Shown here: positions 1-10,559 of the stretch, piece after piece | How positions within the stretch are numbered: the first letter of the stretch is position 1 | Layout of the letters: each line of letters begins with the position of its first letter | DNA from: Isoetes taiwanensis | Taxonomy: Eukaryota > Streptophyta > Lycopodiopsida > Isoetales > Isoetaceae | DNA length: 64,000 nucleotides | NCBI GenBank assembly: GCA_021234155.1 | Contig: JAJEKV010000034.1 | Coordinates: 15,052,671-15,116,670 of the forward strand | Direction: 5' to 3' | Program-made: the position numbers and the translations under genes | The notes under the pieces: model-generated | Database searches by the model: none | What the model saw: the letters and a program-made list of their open reading frames with translations, nothing else | What the model was told of the DNA's origin: nothing

Positions 1-1180
1 TTGTACCCTTTTTCCTTTCCCTCCCTTCCCTTTCCATCTCCCTTTTCCTTCCCTTTTTATCCTTTCTCTACCCTTTTCCTTTTCCCCGTGTCTTTTTCTC
101 CTTTCTCTTCCCCCTTCCTTTTCCTTTTCTCTTTGCCTTTCCATTTCCCTTTTCCCATGCCTTTTTCCATTCCTTTTTTTTCCCACTTTTTTTACATGTC
201 CCTTTTCCTCCTTTCCTCATCCTCTTCCCCTTTTTCCTTTTTCCCTTTCCCTATTCCCCTTTCTCTCTTTTTTTTTTTTTTCATTTTCAATGTTCTTTTT
301 CCCTTGCTTTCTTTCCCTTTCCTCGCCCTTTGCTTCTTCCATTTTTCCCGTGCCCTTTTCCCCTTCCACTTTTCCATTTTCCTCTCTCTTTTTCCTCGCG
401 CCCTTTTTCCCTGCCCCTTCCCCCCCCCTCCCATTTTTGCCTCCCTTTTCCTGTTTCCTTTGCCTTCTTTTTTCATCCCTTCTCTTCCATGTGCCCTTTT
501 TCCCTTTCCTCCCCCCCCCCTTCCTTTTCCATATCTCTTTCCAATTTTATTTTCTGATATTTTTTTCCCATTCCTTTCTCCTCACCTTTTTTACGTGAAC
601 TTTTATTTCATACGCTCCCCCCTCTGAAAACCTCACCTTTTTTACTGCTCCTTTTTCTCCTTTTCCACCCTCTTCCCCTTTTCCATTTTTCCATATGCTC
701 TTTTTCCCTTTCTTTTTTTTTTCCTCATCCTTTTTCTTTTTAAATTTTTCCCATGCCCTTTCCCTCTTCCTCTTTTTCATTCTCCCCTCCCATTTTCTCG
801 TGCCTTTTTTCCCTTCCCTTTTCCCCTTTTCGCCTTTTTTTTCGTTTTTCCTTTCCCTTTTTATTTTCCCATGCCTTTCTTTTCATCTCTCCACCATTTT
901 TTTTCCCCCTTTTCCCTTCCCTTTTCCTCCTTTCCTCACCCTTTCCCTCTTCTCCTTTTCCCATTGACATTTGTCCCTTCCTTTTCCTCTCTGTCCCTTT
1001 TCTTTTACCTTATTTTTTCTTTTTTCCCATTATATTTTTCCCTCTCCTCACCTTTTTCCTATTCCCCCTTTTCCCATGCCTTCTTCTTCTTCTTCTTTTC
1101 CCCTTGCCCTCTTCCCTTTTTCCTCGTACCGTTTTACCCTTCATTTTCCCCTTTTGTCCTCCCTTTTCCTCTTCCTCTTA
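1..1180. repeat. Homopyrimidine (C/T) tract, about 1.2 kb
   Basis: The plus strand is almost purely C and T, built from runs such as CCCTTTTCCCTTCC with scattered ATG or GTG interruptions (recurring ATGCCCTTTTCCC). Open frames of 60-208 codons cross it in several frames and on both strands. They are composed of Phe, Pro, Ser and Leu (or Lys, Gly, Glu and Arg on the other strand) and are compositional artefacts. Mirror-symmetric polypyrimidine DNA of this kind can form triplex (H-DNA) structures; that is general knowledge, not something shown here. Confidence 0.9.
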
Positions 1181-1317
1181 AGAGATCAAAGCGATAACCA
1201 ATCACACTGGTGGGAAGTCATGCAATAAATCTTGGCCTTCGAATGCAATCTAATAATCTGAGCCATCTAAATTAGGGCATGGTCCAACACTTTACGGTAA
1301 AACTTTATAATATAAGA
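1..1317 (-). mobile_element. Helitron, non-autonomous, 5' part (runs off the window)
   Basis: The minus strand begins at 1317 with TCTTATATTATAAAG, the 5' terminus shared by every Helitron in this window. A subterminal GCCCTAA stretch follows about 35 nt inside. The rest up to the window edge is a homopyrimidine tract, as in the complete element at 3957-5696, so this is probably the same subfamily. The 3' hairpin end lies left of the window. There is no Rep/helicase coding sequence. Its 5' end abuts the CTAG end of the next Helitron without a single base between. Confidence 0.8.
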
Positions 1318-1346
1318 CTAGCAATGGTGCCCAGCGTTGCTGGGCA
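1318..1346 (-). mobile_element. Helitron 3' terminus (hairpin plus CTAG); element extends right
   Basis: CTAG at 1318-1321 preceded by A, then six bases, then the hairpin TGCCCAGC-GTT-GCTGGGCA at 1328-1346. Read on the minus strand this is a canonical Helitron 3' end: stem-loop, ten bases, CTAG, then T. The body must run to the right, but I could not find its own TC... 5' end before the next Helitron at 3957. That end is either decayed or further right, with the later Helitrons nested inside. Confidence 0.85.
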
Positions 1347-2687
1347 TAAGTTGAAACCTGTGTGAAAGATAACCTCTTTGTCATAAATCTAACATAATGA
1401 AGCAAATCCATAGGAAAATTATCATTTGTTCTCAAATTCTTTGTCATAAATCTAACATAATGAAGCAAATCCATAAACTTATAAGTTGATGTTAATCAAC
1501 ATTGGGCTCAGTTAGCTTATCACCTAATGTTAATTCGTTCATCTTGTAAGAGGCCAACATTTTTCTTAAGTAACCCTACTTAAGCAGATAAAGTTTCATG
1601 CACATTTACAATAAGTATTTTTGCCAATAGACTTAATACATTCCATCCAGCATTCTGCAAAGATCAAATATGATTAAAATATTGCAGAGCTTGAAATATC
1701 AACTACGTTCTTATAACTTTACATCAACTAAGTTCTTATAACTTTATGTGTTGTGTGGATATGTTTGTGATTAGGAAATAGTTCGTGCAATAACTTTATG
1801 GGTTGTATGGATATGCTTGTGATTAGTTAATAGTTCGTGCATGCAAATATTCCCATCGGTGTGCTTTATTATAGGCATATCTAAGTCATTTATATGTTTT
1901 GCACAAAAGGCACTACTGCCCCATAATAAATTTGTAATTTGTAATTTTATTTACGAAAGATGTTTTTATGTTAGAATAAGATGACTATCAAAACAATATG
2001 ATCTCCATTTCCTTCTATAAGAACATGCTAAATGTTCAATGCTTCTTGGGCTACACATGGCAGTCCGGCAGTCCAGTGATTTTTCGAAGTAAAGGGTTTT
2101 TGTTAGCAACTCAAATATTGTACAAAGGCAGAATTGATTGGGATATCTGGAGATGACATGGCACTGTGATGGCATTCAATATTTGATGGCCATTGAATGG
2201 AACCATATCCATCATTGAAAAAGATAGTTTTTAGGACATAATGTTCCGATGATTTTGCACCTGACATAATTAACCTTGTGTATGACCATGACTCATGTCC
2301 TGAAGTACAGATTAGATGGTCATAAAATGACTGATGATATATGGTGTTCAAGGTCTTTGAGCTTTTCACCACATGAATCATGCATTTTCATTTTCTGTGT
2401 CTGCCCGTCAGAAGCGCTAGTTATTGCCTCCAATTCGGCTAACAACTTATCTCTTTCTTTCTGTAGTTCTTCTTCTCCTCCATCAGCTTTCAGTTGTTTC
2501 CGTACAACTAAATCAGAATTTAGCTTTAGACATGATAAAAGAAATCCACCTCTTTTTGAGCAATTTGTTTGCTAAGCTCCCACAACTCCTCCTTTAAAGC
2601 AGGGTTTCATTATATTGGGAAAATAATGGGTTTTTGAGAATTTCGAGTACACCTGCTTCAGGCCCACCATAAGCAAAAAGTGGTACA

Positions 2688-2770
2688 GGTTCACTTTAAT
2701 TTGAAATTTTGTCCCGCCCACCATTGGTTCACTTTAATTTGAAATTTTTGTCCCGCCCACCATGGGCGGG
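2688..2770. repeat. 38-bp direct duplication ending in a GC-rich hairpin
   Basis: The unit starting GGTTCACTTTAATTTGAAA and ending CCCGCCCACCAT occurs twice with a 38-base period (2688 and 2726). The second copy runs into TGGGCGGG, giving an 8-bp stem CCCGCCCA/TGGGCGGG with a CCA loop at 2752-2770. No CTRR follows at Helitron spacing, so I do not call it a Helitron end. Confidence 0.7.
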
Positions 2771-2849
2771 AATTAGGTGCATCAAAACCTTTCTTTTCCA
2801 AAAAATATCCAATTTAGGGCATTAGCGACCTGCGGCCTGCGAGTTCTCC

Positions 2850-3125
2850 GGCGTGAGCGGATAGTGTTGCCATAGCGGGGTTTTCGGGAGTGTTCATCGC
2901 CATAGCCACGGGGCTCATCGCCCGGATCTCATCGCCATAGCCCGCGGGGCCTCCAGTTTCAAGGACATCTGCGGCGGCCATATCCAAGGCGAATCTCAAG
3001 GCCATAGCCGAGGTTTTTCGCCATAGCCAAGGGCCGGATCTCATCACCATAGCCCGCGAGCTTCATTTCGGGGACATGCGGCAGACCATAGCCAGGGCGG
3101 ATCGAATGCCATAGCCAAGGCCGCA
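2850..3125. repeat. GC-rich island with recurrent GCCATAGCC motif
   Basis: About 275 bases far richer in G+C than the flanks. They hold roughly eight copies of (G/A)CCATAGC(C/G), often preceded by ATC and followed by CG-rich sequence, at irregular 20-45 base spacing. Similar isolated GCCATAGCC/GCCATCGCC words occur at 16680-16760, 19790-19830, 20240 and 61718, in or near transposon interiors. The short frame on the minus strand (2814-3050) is Ala/Met-rich and probably just reflects the repeat. Confidence 0.6.
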
Positions 3126-3296
3126 TCTCACGCATTTCTGCTTTTGGGTTTTCTTATTTTGTTTTCCGGTTCTTATATTAAGCGGAAGCATATGCATGGC
3201 GAGCTAATCCACGATATCTTTGCTTCAAATACGTGATATGTTGCCTTCAAAAGTGTGATATGCTGCTCTTACAGGCAAAAGTTTTCTTCTATTCTA

Positions 3297-3435
3297 TTGT
3301 AAAATGTCAGAGAAACAAGGATTTTCTTATCCAGTTACCCGTGAGTTCAAAGATTCAGGCTTCTACTGTGAAATGTCAAAGAAATAGGGGATTTTCTAAT
3401 CCAGTTAACGGTGAGTTCAAAGAATTCATCTTGTT
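3297..3435. repeat. Imperfect tandem duplication, about 70 bp
   Basis: TGTAAAATGTCAGAGAAAC...CCAGTTACCCGTGAGTTC is followed by a diverged copy TGTGAAATGTCAAAGAAAT...CCAGTTAACGGTGAGTTC. No function is apparent. Confidence 0.6.
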
Positions 3436-3590
3436 TTTTTTTTTTTATGAATTCATCTGCTTCTTACAATCTGATTGTAAACAGGCTCTGCGTATTTTCC
3501 GTACAGAATCTTACAAGCTTTAATGTTTGGAAGGTTTATGCTCCACGAAATCGCAATGGCGATATGGATGAGCACAAATTTTTTTTTTTT

Positions 3591-3751
3591 GCTGAAGCAA
3601 ATTGCCACAGCGATTCTGTTGAGCAGTATATTAGGTACACAGCCATAATTTTGCTGAAGCAAATCGCCACAGCGATTCTGTTGAGCAGAAATCCAGGTAC
3701 ACAGCCATAATGTTGCTGGAGCAAATCGCCACAGCGATTCTTTTGAGCAGA
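3591..3751. repeat. 62-bp tandem repeat with small dyads
   Basis: Two full units and a partial third (starts 3591, 3653, 3715) of GCTGAAGCAAATCGCCACAG... with an exact 62-base period. Each unit contains the dyad AATCGC-CACA-GCGATT. Related dyads (ATCGCAAYGGCGAT) occur just outside at 3549-3562 and 3908-3921, so the repeat appears built on a recurring small inverted repeat. Confidence 0.75.
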
Positions 3752-3956
3752 AACAAATTGTTATTTGATGGCTTTTTTTTCGTCAAACTGTATTTTTTCT
3801 TAAGGACTTTCAATATTGACAAACAAAGTTGCTTTAAGATGTATATAAAATAAAAATGTTATTTTGTCTTTGGGTGTTTAATTTGCACCCATTTCTTGTT
3901 CCAGAAGATCGCAACGGCGATCTGTTGGAGCAAGTCATATGCAATATCTATGTCAA

Positions 3957-5696
3957 CTAGTTAAGGTGCCCAGCGTTGCTGGGCATATCTAGGAACTGTA
4001 AATGATATACTGGAGCAATCATTAAATGGATTCACGCTTTTAAAATTAGATAATCAAGAGCATTTGACCACATTTTCCACTTCCCCTTACCTTTTCTCTT
4101 TCCCTTTGCCTTTACTTTTTTTTTTTCTATTTTTCTATTTACCTTTTTCTTTTTCCACTATTCCATTTTCCTCATTTCCCTTTTCTGTTTTCTGCTTCCC
4201 TGTTTTTCCTTTTCTATTTTCCCCTTCCCTTTTCTCCAATTTATGGTTGCCCTTTTTTCGCTTTTCCTGTGCCCTTTCCCCCCTCCCTTTTCCCATTTCC
4301 CTCTTCCTCCTTTCCTCGTGCCCTTTTTTCCAAGTTTTTCTTCCCCCTTTCCCCTTTCCCCTTTCCTTTCCCTTTTCCCTTTCTTTCTCCCCACCTTTTC
4401 TTTTTTCCCCCTTTTCCCTTCATTTTTCCTCCTTTCCCTAGCCCTTCCGTCTTCCCTTTTTTCTAGTGCCCTTTTCCCTTTCCTTTCCCCCCTCTTCCTT
4501 TCCCTTTTTCCATGTCCATTTTTCCTTCCTTTTTCCCCTTTCCTCACCTTTTCCCTCTTCCTTTTTTTCCATGTCCCTTTTCTCTTCTATTTTCCCATGT
4601 TTTTTTTAGATCCTCTTTTCCCCTTTCTTCACATTTTTCCTCTTCTTCCTCCTCCCCCCTCCTTTTCCCTCTTTTCCTTCTCTTTTTCTTTTTCTATTTT
4701 GCTCTTCTTTTCGTTCACCTCCCCTTTCTATTTTTCCATTTTACTCCCCTTTTGTTCCCTTTTGCCTTTTTCTATTTGTTTTTTCCCCTTTTTTCACGTT
4801 TGCCTTTTCCATTTCCCCCCTCCTCGCTTTTCTTTTTTTCTATCTCCCCCTTCATTTTTTTCCCCTTCCCTTTTTCCTTTTACCTTTTCTTATTTTACTT
4901 TTCTCCCATCCCACCCCCTTCACTTCCCTTTCCCCCTTCCCGTTTTTCTTTTGAATTCTTTTTTACCAATGGCCTTTTTCCCTTCCTTTTTCCTACTTTC
5001 CCAACCCTTTCTCTCTTCGCTTTTTTTTCGTGCCCTTTTCCCTTCCATTTCCCTCTCGTCCGCCTCCTTTTTCTTTTATTTTTCCTTTTCTTTTTTCTCA
5101 TGTCTTTTTTTTTTTTTTGCTTTCCTTTATTTCTCTCCTTTTTCTGATTGCCCTTTCTTCCTTCCCCCGTAGTCTTTTTCCTTACCTTTCCTCCCTCCTG
5201 TGTTCTTTTCCTTTTCCCTTTTCCCCTGTCCTCCCCCCTTTCTCTCTTCCTTTTTTCCGCTTCTCTTTTCCTCCTTTTCTCTTCCTCTTTTCCCCATGCC
5301 CTTTTTCCCTTTTCCCTTTTTCCTTCCTTTCCCTTCGCTTTTGCCCTTTCCCTTCGCTTTTCTACCTTTTCTCACCCTTTTCCTTCTCAGTGTCCTTTTT
5401 GCTCTCCCCCTTCCCCCTTTCTCTTCCCTTTACCTTTTCCATGCCCCTTTGCTTTTCCTTTCCATTTTCCCTTTCCCTTTTTCCTCCCTTTTCTTTTTTC
5501 TCAGTTTTTCCTCTCTTTTCCTTTTTTTCCTTTTTCCCTTCCCTTTTCCCTTTTCCCTTTTCCCTTCAACCCTTTAACTGTCGGATTGCGCAAATCGTAT
5601 CACCCGTCATCTTCACCGTTGATCCATCAAATCCTCAACCGTCCGATCTAGGGCACCATTCACAACGGACATACAGTATAATTTTATAATATAGGA
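3957..5696 (-). mobile_element. Complete non-autonomous Helitron, 1740 bp
   Basis: Left (3') end: CTAG at 3957-3960 after A, hairpin TGCCCAGCGTTGCTGGGCA at 3967-3985. Right (5') end, read on the minus strand: TCCTATATTATAAAATTATA from 5696, flanked by T at 5697. The A|T target, hairpin, CTAG and TC are all present and no target duplication is seen, as expected for Helitrons. Nearly the whole interior is a homopyrimidine tract; no Rep/helicase is encoded. It is the same family as 7921-10559 and 14650-17458 by both termini and the subterminal GCCCTAGATC. Confidence 0.9.
4064..5575. repeat. Homopyrimidine tract, about 1.5 kb, inside a Helitron
   Basis: The plus strand is nearly all C and T with an irregular CCCTTTTCC-type repeat, interrupted by ATGCCC, GTGCCC and rare A/G. 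The frames of up to 309 codons here are not genes. It fills the Helitron between about 105 bp from the 3' end and about 120 bp from the 5' end, mirroring the tract at 1-1180. Confidence 0.9.
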
Positions 5697-7920
5697 TTAC
5701 AATGCCATATATTTTAAATATGCCTTAAAAATTAAATATATTGGTCTTCAATGTGCAAAATAATCGCGATCGCGATTTGTCCAACCTTTTGGCTCGTGTT
5801 TGGATCATCAATCAAGGTCCTCGTGGAGGTATTTTTGCGATTTATATGGCTACTGCAACCTATTTCAAGCTCAAAGAGAAATCCAAATTTCTCAAACTAA
5901 TGAAACCTTGCTTTTTAAACTATCCTGCAAGCAATTATTGTAGTATTCCAGTGATTTTACATATGAATAAAAAATGTTACAGGAAAAATAAAAAACATAA
6001 AGGACATATCAAGTACCGTGTTCTGTGTCAGAGATATTTCTATTTCCTACATAGGATATTGGTGAAGAATGGTTAGTCAAGTCTCCTTGAAATGTCTAAT
6101 TCCTGTGGGACCTTGATCCTTGCCAAATAATCCTTCAACTTCTCAATACTCTGATGCAACAACGCAGAACTCCAACAATCAGTTATTTGCAGATTTTTGT
6201 CTTATAAACCATTTATGATTTCCTTACCTTCATTTTTCCATTTTTATCAGGTGTAGTTGGCTCCCCAAAGCCCTCAAGTTCAGTTTCACGTTGCTCTGTT
6301 GCGTAAACGCTCTGCGTAAATAGTATTTAGCCAACACAGTATTAACTCCCTCAACTTGGCTAACACTAGACCTGTCCCATGATGGACCATTAAAGGGCAT
6401 TTTGAAGGTTCACAAAAAAAATCATATAAAATCAAGAACGCAAAAACTAGCCAAACCCTTTCTAGGAATTCATATATGGTAGTCATGCTTCACATAAAAA
6501 ATATACAAAAATGTATCAGCTCCTATTCTTGTGAGTTATGCTCTAGCAAACCCAAGGGGGTCAAGTACCAAAAGCTTCATGTTCACACAAAGTAAAACTG
6601 TCTTGATGAAAAGATTTTTTTGATTTTTTTGGTTATAATGTTATTTTTCTACACGAGATATAGAGCAAGGCACAAAAAACCACATCTCAATTGGAACTCT
6701 GTGAAGGAAGATAGAGCAATTCAAACATGACAGGGTCAAAACTGTCTTCTGCCTTCTGGGAACCAGTACTGGTTCCCAGAAAGCAGTTGTGATATAAAAA
6801 CAACAACTTTGAGAAGGAAATTAATTTTGAGTTCAAATTTGGCATATAAGTAGTTCACGGGATCCTCCATCCTAGAAAAATGTTTGTTGAGTTTGAATTT
6901 GATGTTTTGACTTTTATTTCTATTTTCAATTTTAGGGAATTTATACAAATGGATAACATTGCTACATATGACTCTAGGTTGTCCTCCAAAAAATCACATT
7001 ATGAAAGCTTATAAGGATATGAAACCAATGCAAAAACAAACTTATAAAAAGAGCAAAAGACGTGGTAAAAAAAATCAAAAACAATATCTGTACCTGCCCA
7101 TTACTTGTCCATAGTTCATTTAAAAATTGATAATATCCTTATATTAGTCCATTTCAAGTTGAGTTTTGGGACACGAGTAGCTCTTGGACCACTTTGTTCA
7201 CAAAAAATATTTGTTGTTCATTATCTTGAGGATTGTACTAGAATAGATAACATCAATTATATTATATCTTCCATGTTTATTCTAGATTTGTGCTATAAGG
7301 TGTGATTTTATAAAATCACATCCTCAAAATATCTCATGTCAAGAAACCAATGCAAAAAGAACCAAGGAAAAATATGGAAAATATTTACTATAAAAAATAA
7401 AGATAGACTGCTACTTGCAGTCCAGTTGCAGACCATCATTGGTCCAAATGACTGAAAGTTTAAAAATTATTAATGGTGCCATCTTAATCAATTTTGATCT
7501 TAACTTTCACATATAGTTTACTTGTATGATTCTCTATAGGACAAAATTAATTGATTAGGTTAGCTTGCATAATTTAAGGGTAAGGTTGAAGCACAAAACA
7601 TTGAGAATTTATAAGGTATTTATGACCAATTGAACCTACATGGACTTTCACTTACACCTTTCAAAAATCATGTGATTGAACCTAAAAAGTCATATTATCA
7701 TTCTCTGGGGAAAAATGGATAAGGTTAGTGAGAGATATATGCTCTATACAATTGGTCTCATGGACCATAAATGGTGGCGTGCTTATATAAATTAAAACCT
7801 TTGAAATAACATGTTACTTTAACATGCAACTAGAGATTTCTATTGCCAAGAAAGGTTTGCATCCATAAAAAGTATAATATACATGAAAGATAACTTACAT
7901 GTAATATTATTCTACTTGGA
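5697..7920. other. AT-rich inter-Helitron DNA, no recognisable gene
   Basis: AT-rich sequence with short, unremarkable frames on both strands. Apart from the large palindrome at 6749-6786, no coding exon, RNA gene or transposon terminus was recognised. It may belong to an older, decayed element into which the flanking Helitrons inserted. Confidence 0.5.
6749..6786. repeat. Loopless palindrome, 38 bp
   Basis: The sequence is symmetrical about 6767/6768: each arm reads TTCTGGGAACCAGT, giving 28 bases of perfect dyad. The symmetry extends to 38 bases (arms beginning CTGC) with a single mismatched pair. There is no spacer between the arms, so extrusion as a cruciform is possible. No CTRR or TIR context accompanies it. 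Confidence 0.85.
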
Positions 7921-10559
7921 CTAGTAACGGTGCCCAGCGTTGCTGGGCATAATTTGGGAACTTATAAATGTTGAGAACTTGTGCATTTGCGTATGATAAC
8001 TTCTCAGTCATTGGATCATTTGGGGAAGCTGTATATTGCAAGTGGCTATGTTTATGAGTTGTTAATGTTGTGTATCTAATCTCGTTTAGTCACTTTTCCT
8101 TCTATTGTGTTCTATTCTTGCTACTTGTATATGAATATGGATGTCTTCTGGCTACAAACGTCTATTCCATTTTTGTTGCTTGTGTATGAATGTGCACAAC
8201 ACCCATGTAAGCCTTTGCACGTATTGCATTATTTAGTGTGACCTTGTTCATGTGGTTGTAACTTAATGTTCTGTCTTTTTATCCACGCGTAGTTAAAAAG
8301 TATATGGCAATACAATTATTTAAGTATAAAGTTGTAGTTGGAAAAGGACATGGCTTGTAGTTGTAGTTGTTGGAAATGGACAGGGCAACACACTTATTTA
8401 AATATAAAGTTGTAGCTGTTGGAAAAGGATATGGCAATACTGCTTATATAAGCATAAAGGAACAAACAGCAGAGAATTTCTTGAATATGATATCCTTCCT
8501 CAAAATGGAGTACAAATTAAACAAAATCCGGCTCATTCTAATAATCTATGGGAGCTTTTGTCTCTGTTGGTTTGGATTATTCCCCTTCCATGCAAAGAGA
8601 TCTTTGAACTAATTTTTGGACATATTGGGAGGAAGCTCTAAGCATTCTACAAATTTACATCACCATAGATAACAAGATAGCGCTTAGTTATGCCCACGGC
8701 ACACCGCATCATATAATTCTATATGATGCTAGGATGCTTGACCAGTTGTTGAAGTGAGAGTAGGGGTTCCGCCCAACACATTATATTCGCAATATAAACT
8801 GTGATACGCAGAATGTAAACCGCAAAAGCGGACTCATCTACATTACTTGCATAAGACATTTCAAACATAGAGTGAGGTGAAGTAACGGTTCAGCATCTTG
8901 AAGATGTTGAGCTAAAACAACCACCACCATGCAACTAAATCTTAATAATAATCACCCCGAGCAAGCTTGTATCTCCTTTATCTTTATAAGGTTAATCACA
9001 CATAAGGCGCCTCTCTTGAAAGCAGTTTCTTGAGTTTTGTTTCTAGGTGCAAGTTTTTCGGCTTTACGTTGCCGGATTGCACTTGTGAAGCGTAACGAAC
9101 TTCATAGCAAAAATAAAAGAATGAATTCATAAAAAAAGCAAGATGATCCCTAGGCCATCCGCAAATGGATATCAAGGAAATAAAAATCATGACAGAAATA
9201 TATCAAGTCGATTTCATTGGGTTATGAAGCTTACATAAATGGCCTTCATCAATAAATCTTGCCCTAAATATGAGTCAAGGAATCTTGCAACTGTTGCTTC
9301 TCCCGCACCAAAAAGAAGCTTCGGAATCTAAGAAGCTCCTGCTTTGCACGATTCTTATAGCTTTACCCGCAAAAGCACACTTCACCAAATCGAGGAGATC
9401 ACCAAATGCTCTAAAGACTCGTCAATAAATAGAGGCCAAATAGAAGAAAAGCAAACATGCCATCATTTCACGGGGATATTGTAATCAATACACTCTAGGG
9501 GAATGAAGCCGGCCTGCTTGGACATCCCTCTTCTCAGTGTCTGTAATCTTCTTCAAATCAAAGCAATGCATCCTCGTGTTTTTGGGGCCTACAAATCAAT
9601 AGAATACCGGTGGCTTCGGGCTCCCACTCAAAGAATTTTTTTAATGGTGGAATTCATAACTCTTGGTGTTTTAAGAGAGGTTCTTAAAACCCCTTTGGCA
9701 AAGGTAAGTGATCCATTTGGAGATATGCTCTCAAGAGCAACAACATCTCATGAAAGTGTCTCATTGTTTATTTATTCCACCAAAGATGTCAAACATTTTC
9801 AATGGCACATCCCTTCCAAAGATATCGGTGTCAAGCTAACATCAAGTAGGTTGTTGCCCTCATCCTCATCCGATTTACCCTTACCTTTACCCTTATTATT
9901 CCCTAAAGAAAGAATGTCATTTATGCAAGCAACACTTGCCTCAAGAGGAACACTTGTGCTTCTTAGACCTAGTCGCTTTATTCAACATCTTACATGAAGA
10001 TGAGATGTTGTTGCAAGGCCAAAGGCACAACGGATCACCAACACAACTTCCGCCCGGGTTTCAAAGCGACTCCAAAGCTAGAACCACGATCTCAACAAAA
10101 ATCATCCCAAAACTTAAACTTAGAACTTACCTCCGACCGCCCGCGGAATGACAAAGATGAACTCCATCGCCATAAAGATCTCTCGATCTTCTGGTCCATC
10201 GCCTCCATGTGCACGCAAGCCCACTGCCACAACCACCGTTCACAAAAAGAAAGGGCATCCAACAGACAATAGACCATGCAAAACCCAAACCATGTTTACT
10301 GGCAGAACCATTTCCTATGAGAAGAAGCCGTCTTTTCTTTTGGTGCCGCCTTTAACTGTTATTCAGGTCAGGCCATTTCAAACGTCTACGGCATGAGTAG
10401 GGTGGGGAAAAAAAGAACGGAGGTGAAAAAAAAAAAGAGAAGCTTCACCACAGCTAAAAAAGGCCCCCCTTTTTTCCCTACGGCCATTAGATCTTAGCCG
10501 AGATTTCAGCCGTTGGATCTAGGGCTACATACAACACCGCAAAACATTATAATATAAGA
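7921..10559 (-). mobile_element. Complete non-autonomous Helitron, 2639 bp
   Basis: Left (3') end: CTAG at 7921-7924 after A, hairpin TGCCCAGCGTTGCTGGGCA at 7931-7949. Right (5') end on the minus strand: TCTTATATTATAATG from 10559, next to T at 10560, with subterminal GCCCTAGATCCAACGGCTG. The first 70 bases inside the hairpin resemble those of the Helitron at 14650 (GAACTTATAAATGTT...GTGCATTTGC). No Rep/helicase. The right half is less AT-rich and has exon-like frames, suggesting captured host sequence. Confidence 0.9.
9800..10160 (-). pseudogene. Possible captured coding fragment, identity unknown
   Basis: On the minus strand a frame reading VACINDILSLGNN followed by a Lys/Gly-rich and acidic stretch (GKGKGKSDEDEG, then LLDVSLTPISLEG) looks like real protein. 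A second short frame (MLNKATRSKKHKC) lies just upstream in that orientation. The plus-strand frame at 9503-9997 overlaps and may be its shadow. The fragment runs in the same direction as the Helitron. I cannot name the source gene. Confidence 0.3.

Larger units (their letters stand above)
1347..3956. other. Probable Helitron interior, no recognisable gene
   Basis: AT-rich DNA with several short tandem repeats and one GC-rich island, annotated separately. Open frames are short, overlap on both strands and match nothing I know. A tandem pair at 1375-1475 repeats about 37 bases with a 64-base period (TCTTTGTCATAAATCTAACA...). A second pair spans about 1742-1840 with a period near 52 (AACTTTATG(T/G)GTTGT(G/A)TGG). 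It is likely the body of the Helitron whose 3' end is at 1318. Confidence 0.5.

Noticed and set aside
1-1230. Long open frames (up to 208 codons) in the C/T-rich region
   Set aside because: They occur in all frames and both strands, consist of Phe/Pro/Ser/Leu or Lys/Gly/Glu/Arg only, and follow directly from the base composition.
3165-3190. TTCTTATATTAAGCGG as a plus-strand Helitron 5' end
   Set aside because: It departs from the family after TCTTATATTA, has no subterminal block, and no plus-strand hairpin end follows before 26353.
4064-5690. Open frames up to 309 codons
   Set aside because: Same compositional artefact in the second homopyrimidine tract, lying inside a bounded Helitron.
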